Origin: Chromera velia
Taxonomy: Eukaryota; Sar; Chromeraceae
DNA length: 33,582 bases
Direction of reading: 5' to 3'
NCBI GenBank assembly: GCA_018398765.1
Contig: JAHBMJ010004317.1
Span: forward strand, 1 to 33,582
Positions 22,881 to 32,452 of this stretch are shown here, in pieces. A program made the position numbers and the translations under genes. Numbering within the stretch: position 1 is the first letter of the stretch; each line of letters begins with the position of its first letter. Under the pieces are notes generated by a model. The model was given only the letters and a program-made list of their open reading frames with translations. It made no database searches and had not been told where the DNA came from.

Positions 22881-24923
22881 ATAGATGCAAACAACGCATT
22901 CAACACTTACGACAGACAGAAAGCGATAGACAAACTGCATAAGCATTTTTCTGAGCTGTTTCGTTTCTTTTCTCTCTGGTATGGTGTGCCAGTCCTGATC
23001 TTCTTTCGTAATCAGAAAGGCAGACTGCGTACTTTCATGAGTCAAGAAGGGGTACAACAAGGAGATATTGCAGGGCCACTTCTTTTTTGTCTTAGCCTAA
23101 AACCTGCTTTAGAAAAGTTGCAAAAGAAGCTGCATGAGAAGCACAGAAGGGCGGGATGTTTCATAGATATATACATGGATGATCTCTCTCTCATTTTCCC
23201 TTCCAGCTCTGCTGATTGTCTGACCTCTACCTGGTCAGATTGTGTAGAAATTTTGGAAGAATATGGCTTGACACTCAATCTGGGTAGGAAATCCGATAAG
23301 AGCGCAGCTTTCTCTCCCAGTTGGAGAGGGAAATCAGAGAGAGAGATCCCATAACAGCGCCCCCCAGGACTAGAGGTATCAACATAAAGCTACAAGTTGA
23401 TGGGGGCAGGGAGGGTGAAGACTCGTTCGTGAATAGCCTGTTCGAAAAGAAGCTAGCAGAAGCAACAAAGCTGAGAAAGCGAGTGGAGGGGTACGGAGTT
23501 CCCCAGGGATGCAGCCTGCTGTTTCGTTACTGCATCTTCCCCAAACTCGTCTACTTGACACGGGTGATGGGGGACAGACTCTATACAGAGGTATGCATAG
23601 GAAAGAGCAGACAAGGAGTTGGGGGAGTCTTTCGCCCGCAGCATGCGCCTCAGCCCAGAAGAATGGACCCAAAAGCAGAGCCAGGCGCATCTCCCATTAT
23701 GTTAGGGGGGACTGGGGATTCCTTTCTTCCGTTTTATTGCGCCAGCGGCCTTAGCAGGCTACGCGGCACATACCTTTGCAGCAGTGAGGAGCCGATTGAC
23801 AGAGCAGGGTTTCGGAACACCAACAAAGGCAGACTTTGCAGGTCTGTTTTAGATAAAGAGGGCAGAGCAAGGTTATACTGATTGTAGCGGGGGGACTGAA
23901 CAGCTAGCCGAACGGGAACTTGGAAAGGTTCCTCAAGTTCTGGAACTTCAGTGGGGGAAGAGAATAGAAGATTGGTTGTTGTGGGAGAGACGGGAGGTGC
24001 AGCATCTCATGATGGAAGCATTGCACCTAGTTCAGAGGGAAAAGCTCTTAGCCGCTTTGCCAGCCGAAGGGAAGGCACGTCTGCGATCCTGCGCAGGCAC
24101 AGGCGCCTCTGCTTGGCTGATAGCCATACCGTCTTCAGGTTGGACTCGTATTTCTCCAACCTTTTTCACCACAGCCATCCGTCTCCGCCTTGGCTTATTT
24201 ATTCCAGAGATCAGAAGAAACCCTATCTGTGTGTGTGGAGCCCCGTTGGACGTGGAGGGACAACATGCACAGACCTACGGGATAAGGGGGGGGGTCTAGT
24301 AGCGGCATGAACAAATGAAAGACGCCTTTTGCTCCCTCTTTTAAGGCCTCTGTCACTGCTACGTGACAAGAAAGCCTACGTTCGGGCAGCTCGGGCTGTC
24401 TATTGCAACCCGTCTGGTCGAAGAGAGACAGAAACACCCTGATTTTCTCGCGGAGCTCCCGTCTGGAGACACAGTGCTTGCCGACATCGCTGTCACCCAT
24501 ATATTTTGTATCGATGCTAACCGCCTGCGCCGATGTGCAAAAACAGCAGGGTCAGCAGCGAGGGGAATCAAGAAAGTGAAGAACGACAGGTACGGGGAGA
24601 TCTGCCATGAAATCGGTTTCCATTTTGTGCCGCTTGTTTTTGAAACTTATGGAAGACCAGGGGAGGGAGTAGTAAGGTTTTTGAAGGAAATGGCAAAGTT
24701 GGGAGTAGGGAGGGTGAGGGGTGGGGAGGGAGACAAAGCAGTCCAAGCAAGGTTGATAGACTGCTACTACAAGCTCTTGTCTTGCACTTTGCAGCGTTTT
24801 GTTGCAGTAAACTTTCTGTCTTCCATCCACAGCAGGAGGGGCACAAGGGGCGCCTTCCAGCCCGAAGCTCTGCTTAGGAGGGAAGTGGCCGCGTTCTCCG
24901 GGTCTTTTAAGAGTGCAAACTGA
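22881..24923 (+). pseudogene. Frame-broken non-LTR-type reverse transcriptase with C-terminal endonuclease-like domain
   Basis: The RT core is clear: IDANNAFN (motif A region), SQEGVQQGDIAGPLLF (motif B) and FIDIYMDDLSLIF (motif C, catalytic YMDD), all in one frame from 22881 to about 23310. The next homologous piece, through SLLFRYCIFPKLVYLTR, is in another frame (from about 23345). The thumb-like continuation moves to a third frame and meets a TAG near 23700. A fourth piece (23976-24299) carries AKARLRSCAGTGASAWL and a C-x-C...H zinc-like motif, CVCGAPLDVEGQH. The last piece (24363-24923) has ADIAVTHIF, then K...Y and FVPLVFETYGR, like a PD-(D/E)xK nuclease. Such an RT-zinc-nuclease order is typical of non-LTR elements with restriction-like endonucleases. 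Multiple shifts and stops make it a dead copy. A TAG that also ends a pyrimidine-rich tract precedes the core. Confidence 0.8.
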
Positions 24924-26990
24924 AGGAATTTCTTTGGTAATACGAGAAGACACTGTCAGAAGAGGGATGGGTAAAAGTGGAAGCAAATAAATTAAAAAAG
25001 TTTGGGGAACTGAGTTTAAAGAAAGAGTTTTGATGGAGTGTTTAAAGTAGAAGTTTTTTGAAGGGATAGAAGACGTGTAGGATGCTACACCTCTGCATAA
25101 TTAAGGTCTTTCTGATTAAAAGGGTAGCCTTTTTTCAATGAAAGAACTGAAGTGTTTTGAAGGTTCTGCCCTGCATCCCCTCTGTCTCTTTTCTCTCTCT
25201 TTTGATTGTCCAACCTGTTGTGAAGCCGCGATTGATCAGCTATATCAGGGTGCTTGAAGTTGCGCATATTTTCGTCGCTGGTAGTCTTAGGATAGAACAA
25301 ATCAACAAACTAGTTTAGATCCGCCTCTTATATATGGGGACACGGCATGCATTAAAAAAACCCTCAATCACTTAAAAGTTTTCTCCCTTCGTTTTTGGCC
25401 ATAATTTGAGATATAAAAACTCTTTACTTTGATAAATACCTGCTTTTAATAAAATTAAGCCTGTCAGTTACCCCGTCTTTCAAAGGCTGATCGAGAGTTG
25501 ATTGCTAGACCTTGTACTATAAAATTAAAAAAAAAAATAAAAAAATTAAGCTCTTAATTTTTTTTTTAGAATTTTACAAAACTAAAGCTGTTAGTAAAGC
25601 ACTTCAATCTGTAAGTGATGATCCCCCTGGTGATCAAACGAATCGAATATAAGAAATCTCCATTGCTAGTAGACGGTAGACCGCTGAGACCGGCAATTGC
25701 CGGTAGCAAAGGGTTGTTTTTGATCAGTAAAGTCTGTAGAGATCACAACCCTGCAATAATGATGAATTTAATGATTAATTTTCTATTACTAATTTTATTC
25801 TAAAATTCTTTTTTTTTTTTTATGAGGTCCTTGATTTTTTTTTTAATTTTTTAGTGTAGGGCCTTGGTTGATCGGTCTTGGTGAAATATAATCGAGTCTA
25901 TTGTCAAGATGAAGAAAATTTTATGAACAGTCCTAAGAACAGTCAAAGGGAGTCAAATATAGTCACCGAATATTCGACGATATTCGACGGCATTCGACGG
26001 AAAATCAGGGAGACGGCAAGAGACTCAGACAAAAATGAATAAGTTAAACCTTTAATTAACTTGAAGGTGAAAACGGTTATAGATCGACTTTGGCTTAACT
26101 TGGCGCCATATATAAAGCATCTTTTCATGCAGATGAAACCTACAATTAATACACACTAAAGTGTGTAATAATGCATTCCTAAAAATAGTAGTTTGAATTA
26201 ATGTACACGAAAGTGTGTACTAATTCATTCATCAAAATTCTATCAAAGTGTGTAACAAAACATTTTCAAAAAAGTGATTGTGTAACACTATAGGATTGGT
26301 GTAAAGACATTTTGTAGCAAATTGATTTTGAGTCAAATAACAGGGATTTGAGGTCCATCGGCCCGTATATCGGGCAAGCTTAATTTAATAAACTCATATA
26401 ACTATATAGTTTAGTTCTTATAATTTAGCTAGTTAGTTAATTTAGTTTTCTAGGACAATGTGAAATAGCTAAAGAATTAAACTAACTAAAAACTACATTT
26501 AGAGCATTTATACTTAGCTAGCTATAGCAGTTAGCTAGTAGGCTTACAGTTAGGCTGGTTATAGCTAGTTATTTAGTAGGACCATAACTGTTTAGATAAC
26601 TGTCTATAAAATTGGTTAGTTAGTGAGTAATTGTGAATTAGAGGATGCCCTGCCAGAAGTGGAAGAGTTTAAGAAGAAATGCAGTTGTTAAGCTAGTTGC
26701 CAAATGAGGGTCCATCATTTAATAATCTGCCGTGCGTGGTGTGCCTTGCCGACTAGCTTGCCGAACGCTAGACGCCTATTATGGACCGATAGCGATGACG
26801 TATGATGATGATGATGATGATGAGGAGGAGGAGGAGGAGGAGGAGGATGCCTAACCTCAGTTGGAGCGCTAAGCTAGGGTAGTGTTACAAAATTAATTAA
26901 ATAATGGCTTTTAAGTTATATTGAATATAATAATGCAATATAATTCTACTAGACATAATAGCACATGCAGATACAAACAAACATATACAT
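24924..26990. other. AT-rich non-coding stretch with small repeats
   Basis: No coding frame is credible. Visible structures are three ATTCGACGG-like units (about 25970-26000), the perfect palindrome ACACACTAAAGTGTGT (26151-26166), further AAAGTGTGTACTAATTC motifs to about 26290, and a (GAT)n(GAG)n microsatellite (about 26802-26848). The right boundary of the inverted-repeat block falls at about 26303. Confidence 0.6.
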
Positions 26991-26991
<1 letters not shown>

Positions 26992-27060
<69 letters not shown>

Positions 27061-27125
27061 ACAAAGAGAGAAAGAGAGAAAGAGAGACGTGCACAGGGAG
27101 AGAGGGAGAGAGACCAAAAGAGACA
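26992..27125. repeat. (AC)n microsatellite followed by GA-rich tract
   Basis: About 32 AC units run from 26992 to 27056 and are followed by AGAGAAAG-type purine sequence to about 27125. The repeat marks the switch from AT-rich island back to genic composition. Confidence 0.95.
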
Positions 27126-27208
27126 GCGACATATTAATTTGCAGCAAGCTAGCAGCATGGCAACAGAGTACGTGCGCTTGCTACATGAGACAGCCACAAA
27201 TCATTTAG

Positions 27209-27565
27209 AAATGGTTCATCTTAAACGCCGAGAAGGACATCACACCCTTTGATTGTCTGTCGGTCCATCAGAAGCTGGAAAGCGCGAATCGTCCAACGAC
27301 CAGGTCTCTACTGCTTCTCGGCTGCCTCCGGCTCTCGAATATCAGCGAGACCCTGCCCTTCTGTACGATGGGTCTCGCTGATGGAGGTCGTCACGTCACA
27401 GCATCCACCCTCTTCGGTGCGGCCAGGAGATTGCTACTTTGCGAGCTCGGAAACACTTTGCCTGAGCCTGTTTTCCGATGCCCCAGAGAATTCGCCCTGC
27501 ATACCAGGACAGAGAAAACAGTATTGTTAGTAGAAAAAATGACGTCCTCACCGCTTATCAGATGA
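27209..27565 (+). CDS. Uncharacterised open frame, possible exon
   Basis: An uninterrupted 118-codon frame includes ITPFDCLSVHQKLESANRP and TLFGAARRLLLCELGNTLPE, which have a protein-like residue mix. No start codon begins it cleanly, no domain is recognised, and a second frame with an ATG at 27157 overlaps its start. It may be an internal exon, a decayed gene, or chance. Confidence 0.25.
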   Translation, partial: KWFILNAEKDITPFDCLSVHQKLESANRPTTRSLLLLGCLRLSNISETLPFCTMGLADGGRHVTASTLFGAARRLLLCELGNTLPEPVFRCPREFALHTRTEKTVLLVEKMTSSPLIR

Positions 27566-27960
27566 CATCAACCGATTTCAAGGATTACACTGCAGTGATC
27601 CAGCAACAGTCGAAAGAGCTTTCGTACATGAGACGTATGGCTGGACTTCTTCGCTGCAGTCTGCTGGTTGGTCGTATTCTTGAATCGGTCTTGTTATGCA
27701 CACTTCCAAGAAGGTGACGGGACAATATGTAAAGCAAAGTCTGAAGGGGATGTAGCTTCATCAAGCCGCAACGAGCGGCTGCAAAAGGGACTTGGAAGTT
27801 CGCGACAAGCAAATCTAGAAGCTGGTGGGTCGGCAGGCACCGGGACGTGCGGACAGATGTACAGGCCGGCAGAGAGGCATTTGTAGTGCAGTGGCCGGTC
27901 GACTGTCGATGTGTCAATCGCACTCTCATCCAACGGAGGGAAAGTCAAACAAAAATGGAC

Positions 27961-28510
27961 CCGACGAACCTGCTTGATCCCGTTGATGTAGAATTGGAAG
28001 GAGGGAAGCAGGTTGACGGCGTACTTGTTTGCTGTGAGCTGCGATTAGATGTGCATAGAAGAGATGTAAGCACGGATGGAGGAATGTTTTCCCAGAGTCG
28101 GAATTTTTGTGTCACTGGGTTCTTCCAAACAGATGAGTTCTTGTACAGACTGATATATATATACTTCAGCGAGCGCGCCGACTGACCTCGAGGAGATCTG
28201 TGTCTATGCGGATAAAAACCACGTTGGGGAACTCATTCGACAGTGTCACCAGGTACGGGTACATCTTGTTACATGGTAGTGACTTCTTTGAGAGGAATGC
28301 CACAACGATCTGCAAGCGCATGCATCATATATACATGTGCAGTTGCCTTCGCATGGTCGACATATCACAGTTATTTCCCGAGCATTTACCTACCAGTTTC
28401 TCTGTGACCCCCTTGAAGATCTCCTCAAGCTGTCCATCAGCGTTTAGATGAACCACGCGACCGTCTACGTTCCCGTACTGAACAAACGGGCTGAAGCCTG
28501 TCAAGACCAT
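27961..28510 (-). CDS. Thioredoxin-like protein with SxxC active site
   Basis: Three exons join in phase 0: 28510-28394 (39 codons), 28309-28187 (41 codons) and 28038 to about 27970 or 27961. Exon 1 holds the beta1/alpha1 region (VVHLNADGQLEEIFKGV). Exon 2 has IVVAFLSKKSLPCNKMYPYL followed by FPNVVFIRIDTD. Exon 3 has YAVNLLPSFQFYINGIKQ with the cis-Pro at about residue 92. Spacing from the active site to cis-Pro (40 residues) is that of classical thioredoxins. The WCGPC motif reads KSLPC: the nucleophilic first Cys is Ser (residue 49) and the second Cys stays (residue 52). A normal dithiol reductase activity is therefore unlikely; a chaperone-like or monothiol role is possible. The C-terminal helix is unresolved; LLDLLVANF at about 27821-27795 is a candidate. 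The gene is divergent from the secreted-protein gene at 29106. Confidence 0.72.
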
Positions 28511-29105
28511 CTTGGCAACAAAATTCTTCTGAGAACAAATATCCGAATGTTTCTTCGGGTTTTCAGGTAAGCAGCTTGCAGTGATCGCTGTGCAACAGCT
28601 CGAATCCAGCCTCTGAATGGTCTCGGTCTTCGTAGAACGTACAATTGACTTCTGGATCGACGATCGATTCGATCGACTGACGTATATATATATATATATA
28701 TATATATATACTGCATGAAGGCCGAGGATCATGCATGCATGCATGCATGATCGACGTACATCGATCATGCCGGCCATGCATTCGTGCATGTGCATATAGA
28801 GCCGGTTGGGGACGAACACGCGTACTTGCAAGATTTAAATTTTGGGCGCGCAAGACGAGCGAAGCTTCGCGCTTTTTTGCGCGCAACAAAATTCGCATGC
28901 AGTACGTCAAATTAATTATCGATACCGTACCGCGATCAATCTGGTTGCTCGATCATCCCACGAACTTCGCGATCGGCAGGAGTTCCAACAGCAGCTGTTG
29001 CAAGTTTTGCTCGGACGGACTCTCCAACAGCCGCGTAACTTGCACGGGCTCTGCGGGTGATCTTGCCGAGTCCCCGGCCTTCGCAAGTGCCCACCGGTTT
29101 GAACC
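28511..29105. promoter_or_regulatory. Divergent intergenic region with TA repeat and a perfect 26-bp palindrome
   Basis: The region separates the thioredoxin-like (-) and secreted-protein (+) starts by 595 bases. It contains a (TA)n run (about 28684-28710), the palindrome GATCATGCATGC/GCATGCATGATC centred near 28739, and further CATG/GATC-rich inverted motifs to 28800. Shared promoter function is inferred from orientation. Confidence 0.4.
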
Positions 29106-31401
29106 ATGTTACTGAGGACAAGCATTGTCGTGCTTCTCGCGGTGGGAGCGTTGTCGCAAGACGCTCCCATGGCTGGCTCCCAGCTTGAAGCTCTGTGTTC
29201 GAGATTTTATGACACCGGTCGGTCGACATTAGAGGATGCCTTCTGTAACATCCTGAACGACGGCTTTTCTGTCGATCTTTGGATTTGGAAACTGTCTTCT
29301 CTGCAGCCGAGATCTACGGCAGGAAAGCAAGTCACTACAAGCCGAGCTGTGCCAACAGCATGCGTGGACTGTCAACGAAAACTGTGGATGGAAGCTCATT
29401 CAAAGGTCACATCCACCGCAACTTCCGGTTTGGATCCGGGAATGTTGCCCTTGTGCTTGACGATCGATTATTGCTCGACAGGCCATACGGAGCGGGCATG
29501 TGCGCAATTCAGTTCGAGAAAGTCGGGCCCCTCTACCGATCTTTCAGCGAGGCAGATCGGACTGTTTTGATATGCTGCTCTGTTTGATGCCCAATCGGAC
29601 TGCAGTATGTCGCTGGCTCGTCCTGCTCTTTGACAAAAAAGAACTTTTTGGAAATCATGAAAGAATGCGTTCGGACTGAGACCGCCGAAACAGGTGCCCC
29701 GAGCGCCAAAGGTCAGCCAAGCTTCTTACTCCAACATGATCTGTCCAGAACCCTGTGCATGAATCGATCTCTTGATCTCTCGACTGTCATGCGCGCCAGT
29801 TCGCTGCGATGGGACAAGCGTTGAGGGTGACGATCTCCTGATTGTTGACCCTGTGGCTTTTTGCTCGAACGCCCACCTCAAGAAGCTGGTTGGAACGAAA
29901 GAGGACGGTTCGAAGAGCTACAAGGCAATGGGATTCACTCCAGACATTGTGCCTGGGGAGAGGGTCTTCGAAGACTGCACGAAACTTGCGCAGAGGCAAG
30001 TGGCGCGAACTTTCAAACTTGACGTTTGTGTAGTTGATTCGACTTCGCCGCGCCAAGGGGTTCTTTCCTGTACAATGTGATGCTTGCAGCTACAACGTTT
30101 GTGTTCAAGTCGGACACAACGTCATGGGTGCTCCGCTCGAGAAGTGCCTGTCAGGAAGCTTTGTGCCCTACTGTCTTTATTACCCAGCTGCCGTCACCAC
30201 AGACAGTCCGGAGGGCAGGCTGCTTCATAGCATGTGCACTGACGTCCTTGCCCCTTATTTCCCTGAGGCGCGCGCAAAAGACCCTTCTTCGGACAAGAAG
30301 GACATCTGCGATGGTCTGAGCATCAAATACAGGAAGCTTTTGGCCGAAAAAACGCTAGCGATGCAAACGAAGGTCGGCAAAAAGGGTTTTCTCCTGTCTA
30401 CGAGGCGTGTCTCGGGAACTCACAGAGATGAGTCTTCCTGCAGGCAATAAGCTCAATGGAAGAGGTGGTAGACCTTCAGAAGAAGGCGAACCTGGCAGTG
30501 ACCATTCCTGCAGAAGCCGAGAAGATGGACTTCCTTGAAGATCGGATCAAGACGGAGTCAAAGTCGCTCTTCAGCTATTTGAAAGACCTGGCCCGCAGAG
30601 CCTTTCCCGTTGCGGAAAACATTCGAAGAGGTGACTTGGCTGCTCTTTGAACGCAGGTGTACCTGATCTTCAAGTGCAAATCTCATGAAGTCTCGCCTCC
30701 CTGCTAAATATCTTGGTCAGGTGTCGACGGCATTGCCGAAAGCGTCACGAGTCTCAAGGGCGTGACCGTGTCACTGAAGTCGTCGAGGCCCAAGATGAAT
30801 CTCAAGACACCAGACGGCCTTGTGTTGGCCGAGGAAATGCTCATGGCTGCAGTTGACAGTGAAGTCCTGATTGATCAGAACATCACCTCCGTGACTTCAA
30901 TGCTCAACCAGCAGGGTGCCATCGGGCCGAAGCTCAAGCGTGGACAGACAGGTACGTGCTTGAAAGCCCAACGGGCGTTTTACACGGTTGTCAATGAGCG
31001 CACCGATGCCTTGCACGGTCGAATTCTGCAGCCCCTTTCGGTTTCGTCAAGATTCCTTCGAAGGATGTTGACGAGCTTGAGAAGAAGCTCAGCTTCGCCC
31101 TCGATGACTGGAAGGGATTCCGGGGCGAAGCAAGCAGCAGAGCGAAGAAACTGGACGTCAGCAAGCATTACGACGATGAGAAGATTGTGAAAACAGCGGA
31201 GGTCGGCAGCCCCACCAGTGATGGAATTCCAGCTTCACGCTGCACAAACCCAGCTTCACTTTGCATCAACGTCCTTTGCAGCAATACCAAGAAATCGAGC
31301 AGCTCCACATTGCACAGCAACAGACCTTGGTCAAGTATGTGCTCTACCCTGGAGGGCAGGCGACTTCCGGTGCGCAAGCTGTTGCCGCGACGGCAGGGTA
31401 G
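29106..31401 (+). CDS. Predicted secreted protein of unknown family, nine exons
   Basis: The start Met is followed by a clear signal peptide (MLLRTSIVVLLAVGALSQ, cleavage likely near residue 18-20). Exons with matching phases are 29106-29217, 29307 to about 29562-29583, 29606-29693, 29800 to about 30027, about 30058-30372, 30444-30630, 30721-30951, 31032-31201 and 31282-31401, giving roughly 570 aa. The middle (exons 3-5) is Cys-bearing, including FPVQCDACSYNVCVQ. Exons 6-9 are rich in charged helix (EEVVDLQKKANLAV, DELEKKLSFALDDWKGF) and end in a Gln/Ala-rich tail, so coiled-coil structure is likely. The exon 4/5 junction is uncertain; the in-phase choice would need a very short intron. No transmembrane segment other than the signal was seen. 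I do not recognise the family, and no function is proposed beyond entry into the secretory pathway. Confidence 0.72.
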
Positions 31402-32452
31402 ATAGTACGTTGGTACTTCCACGCGCGCTTTATCCAATGCAATTGAAGTGATTGGTATGAATCCACAGCCTTGAATTCAGCTTTTTATCGATAAAAAAAC
31501 CGTGTTACATTCAAGTTGCATCAACCTCCACGAACATACATTTTTAGTCAACTATAAAAAGAATTAGAGGCTTTAATTTAGAGCACATAAAATTATCAAA
31601 AAACTTTAGGTCGATTAAAACATTGATAAAAAAAATTAATTAACTGGGGGAGGGGGGGGGGAGAGAAACTGTGAAGATCACTATTTTTGTATTGAATTAC
31701 TCCTTTATTTAATTTGTGTTTTTAACACTGGTTTATATGATATTTTTTAAAAATAATTTTAAATAAATAATTATTATAAAAAAGACTCGCTTGATTGAAT
31801 TTTGGACAAAACATTCGCACCAAGAGCAGTTAGTAACTATTTTGATTCTTGAAAACAGTTTATGATAGCTAGGAAAAATGGTACAGAAAATAGGAATTAC
31901 AAAGTTGAGAGTGGCAGGGGCTTATAGGGGCTGTAATTAAATGCTAGTTAAGGCACTACTACACTTTAATTACGGTCATTACAGCGGTATTGTATTGTAT
32001 TTAATAAGATATATTAAGAGAGAAAGAAAAAACAGGTCTAATTCAGTACAAAAAGGAGGGTGGTGGCAATGCAGGCCCCCCGAGATGATGAAGACTGGGA
32101 TCGAGTCAAATAGAGATTAGGAGCATAGACGTATGAAGAGAAACACAAAAACTATGCATGCATGCATGCATGGATTAAAATTTTAATTAATTACTTTTCA
32201 AAAAATTAAATCTCTATACCATCAGATACCGCGCGCGCAATTAAGCGCACGTGCGAGCGAAAATCTCTCTTTCGAATTAAAAAGCGCATTTTTGCATGCA
32301 TGCAGAATTAAACCATGCATGCATGCATGCATACCTCGAATTTCGGAATTTCGTACGTTGCGATGTGCATGCATGCACTTTGAATGATTCAAACCATTGA
32401 GCTGCATGAGAATCAAGGAATGTCTTCCTGTTCTCCTTAATTTTGCATGCAG
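31402..32452. other. AT-rich spacer with ATGCAT palindromes
   Basis: No gene is supported. The sequence is AT-rich to about 32220, then shows CG-alternating bases and three ATGCAT arrays: ATGCAT-type 18-mers at 32154-32171 and 32315-32332, and GTGCATGCATGCAC at 32365-32378. Its right end is the presumed intron acceptor (TTTTGCATGCAG) of the ADP-ribosyltransferase gene, so part may be intron or 5' UTR. Confidence 0.5.

Larger units (their letters stand above)
20052..26303. mobile_element. AT-rich block bounded by an inverted repeat, possible composite element
   Basis: TATACCAATCCT at 20052-20063 matches in reverse complement (11 of 12) AGGATTGGTGTA at 26292-26303. Just inside both ends lies GTGTTACACAA or its complement, followed by several GTGTAAC/GTTACAC hairpins. 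These look like terminal inverted repeats of one large element, or two facing copies of one short element. The retroelement remnant at 22881-24923 lies inside. No transposase was recognised and no target-site duplication was confirmed. Confidence 0.35.

Noticed and set aside
26965..27252. ORF containing poly-His/Thr from the AC repeat
   Set aside because: It is mostly microsatellite translation; the ATG at 27157 gives only about 31 residues before a stop.
29106..29570. Continuous 154-aa frame from the secreted-protein start
   Set aside because: After residue 37 the frame loses protein character. The GTCGGT...CTCTGCAG intron (29218-29306) joins in phase to a better frame.
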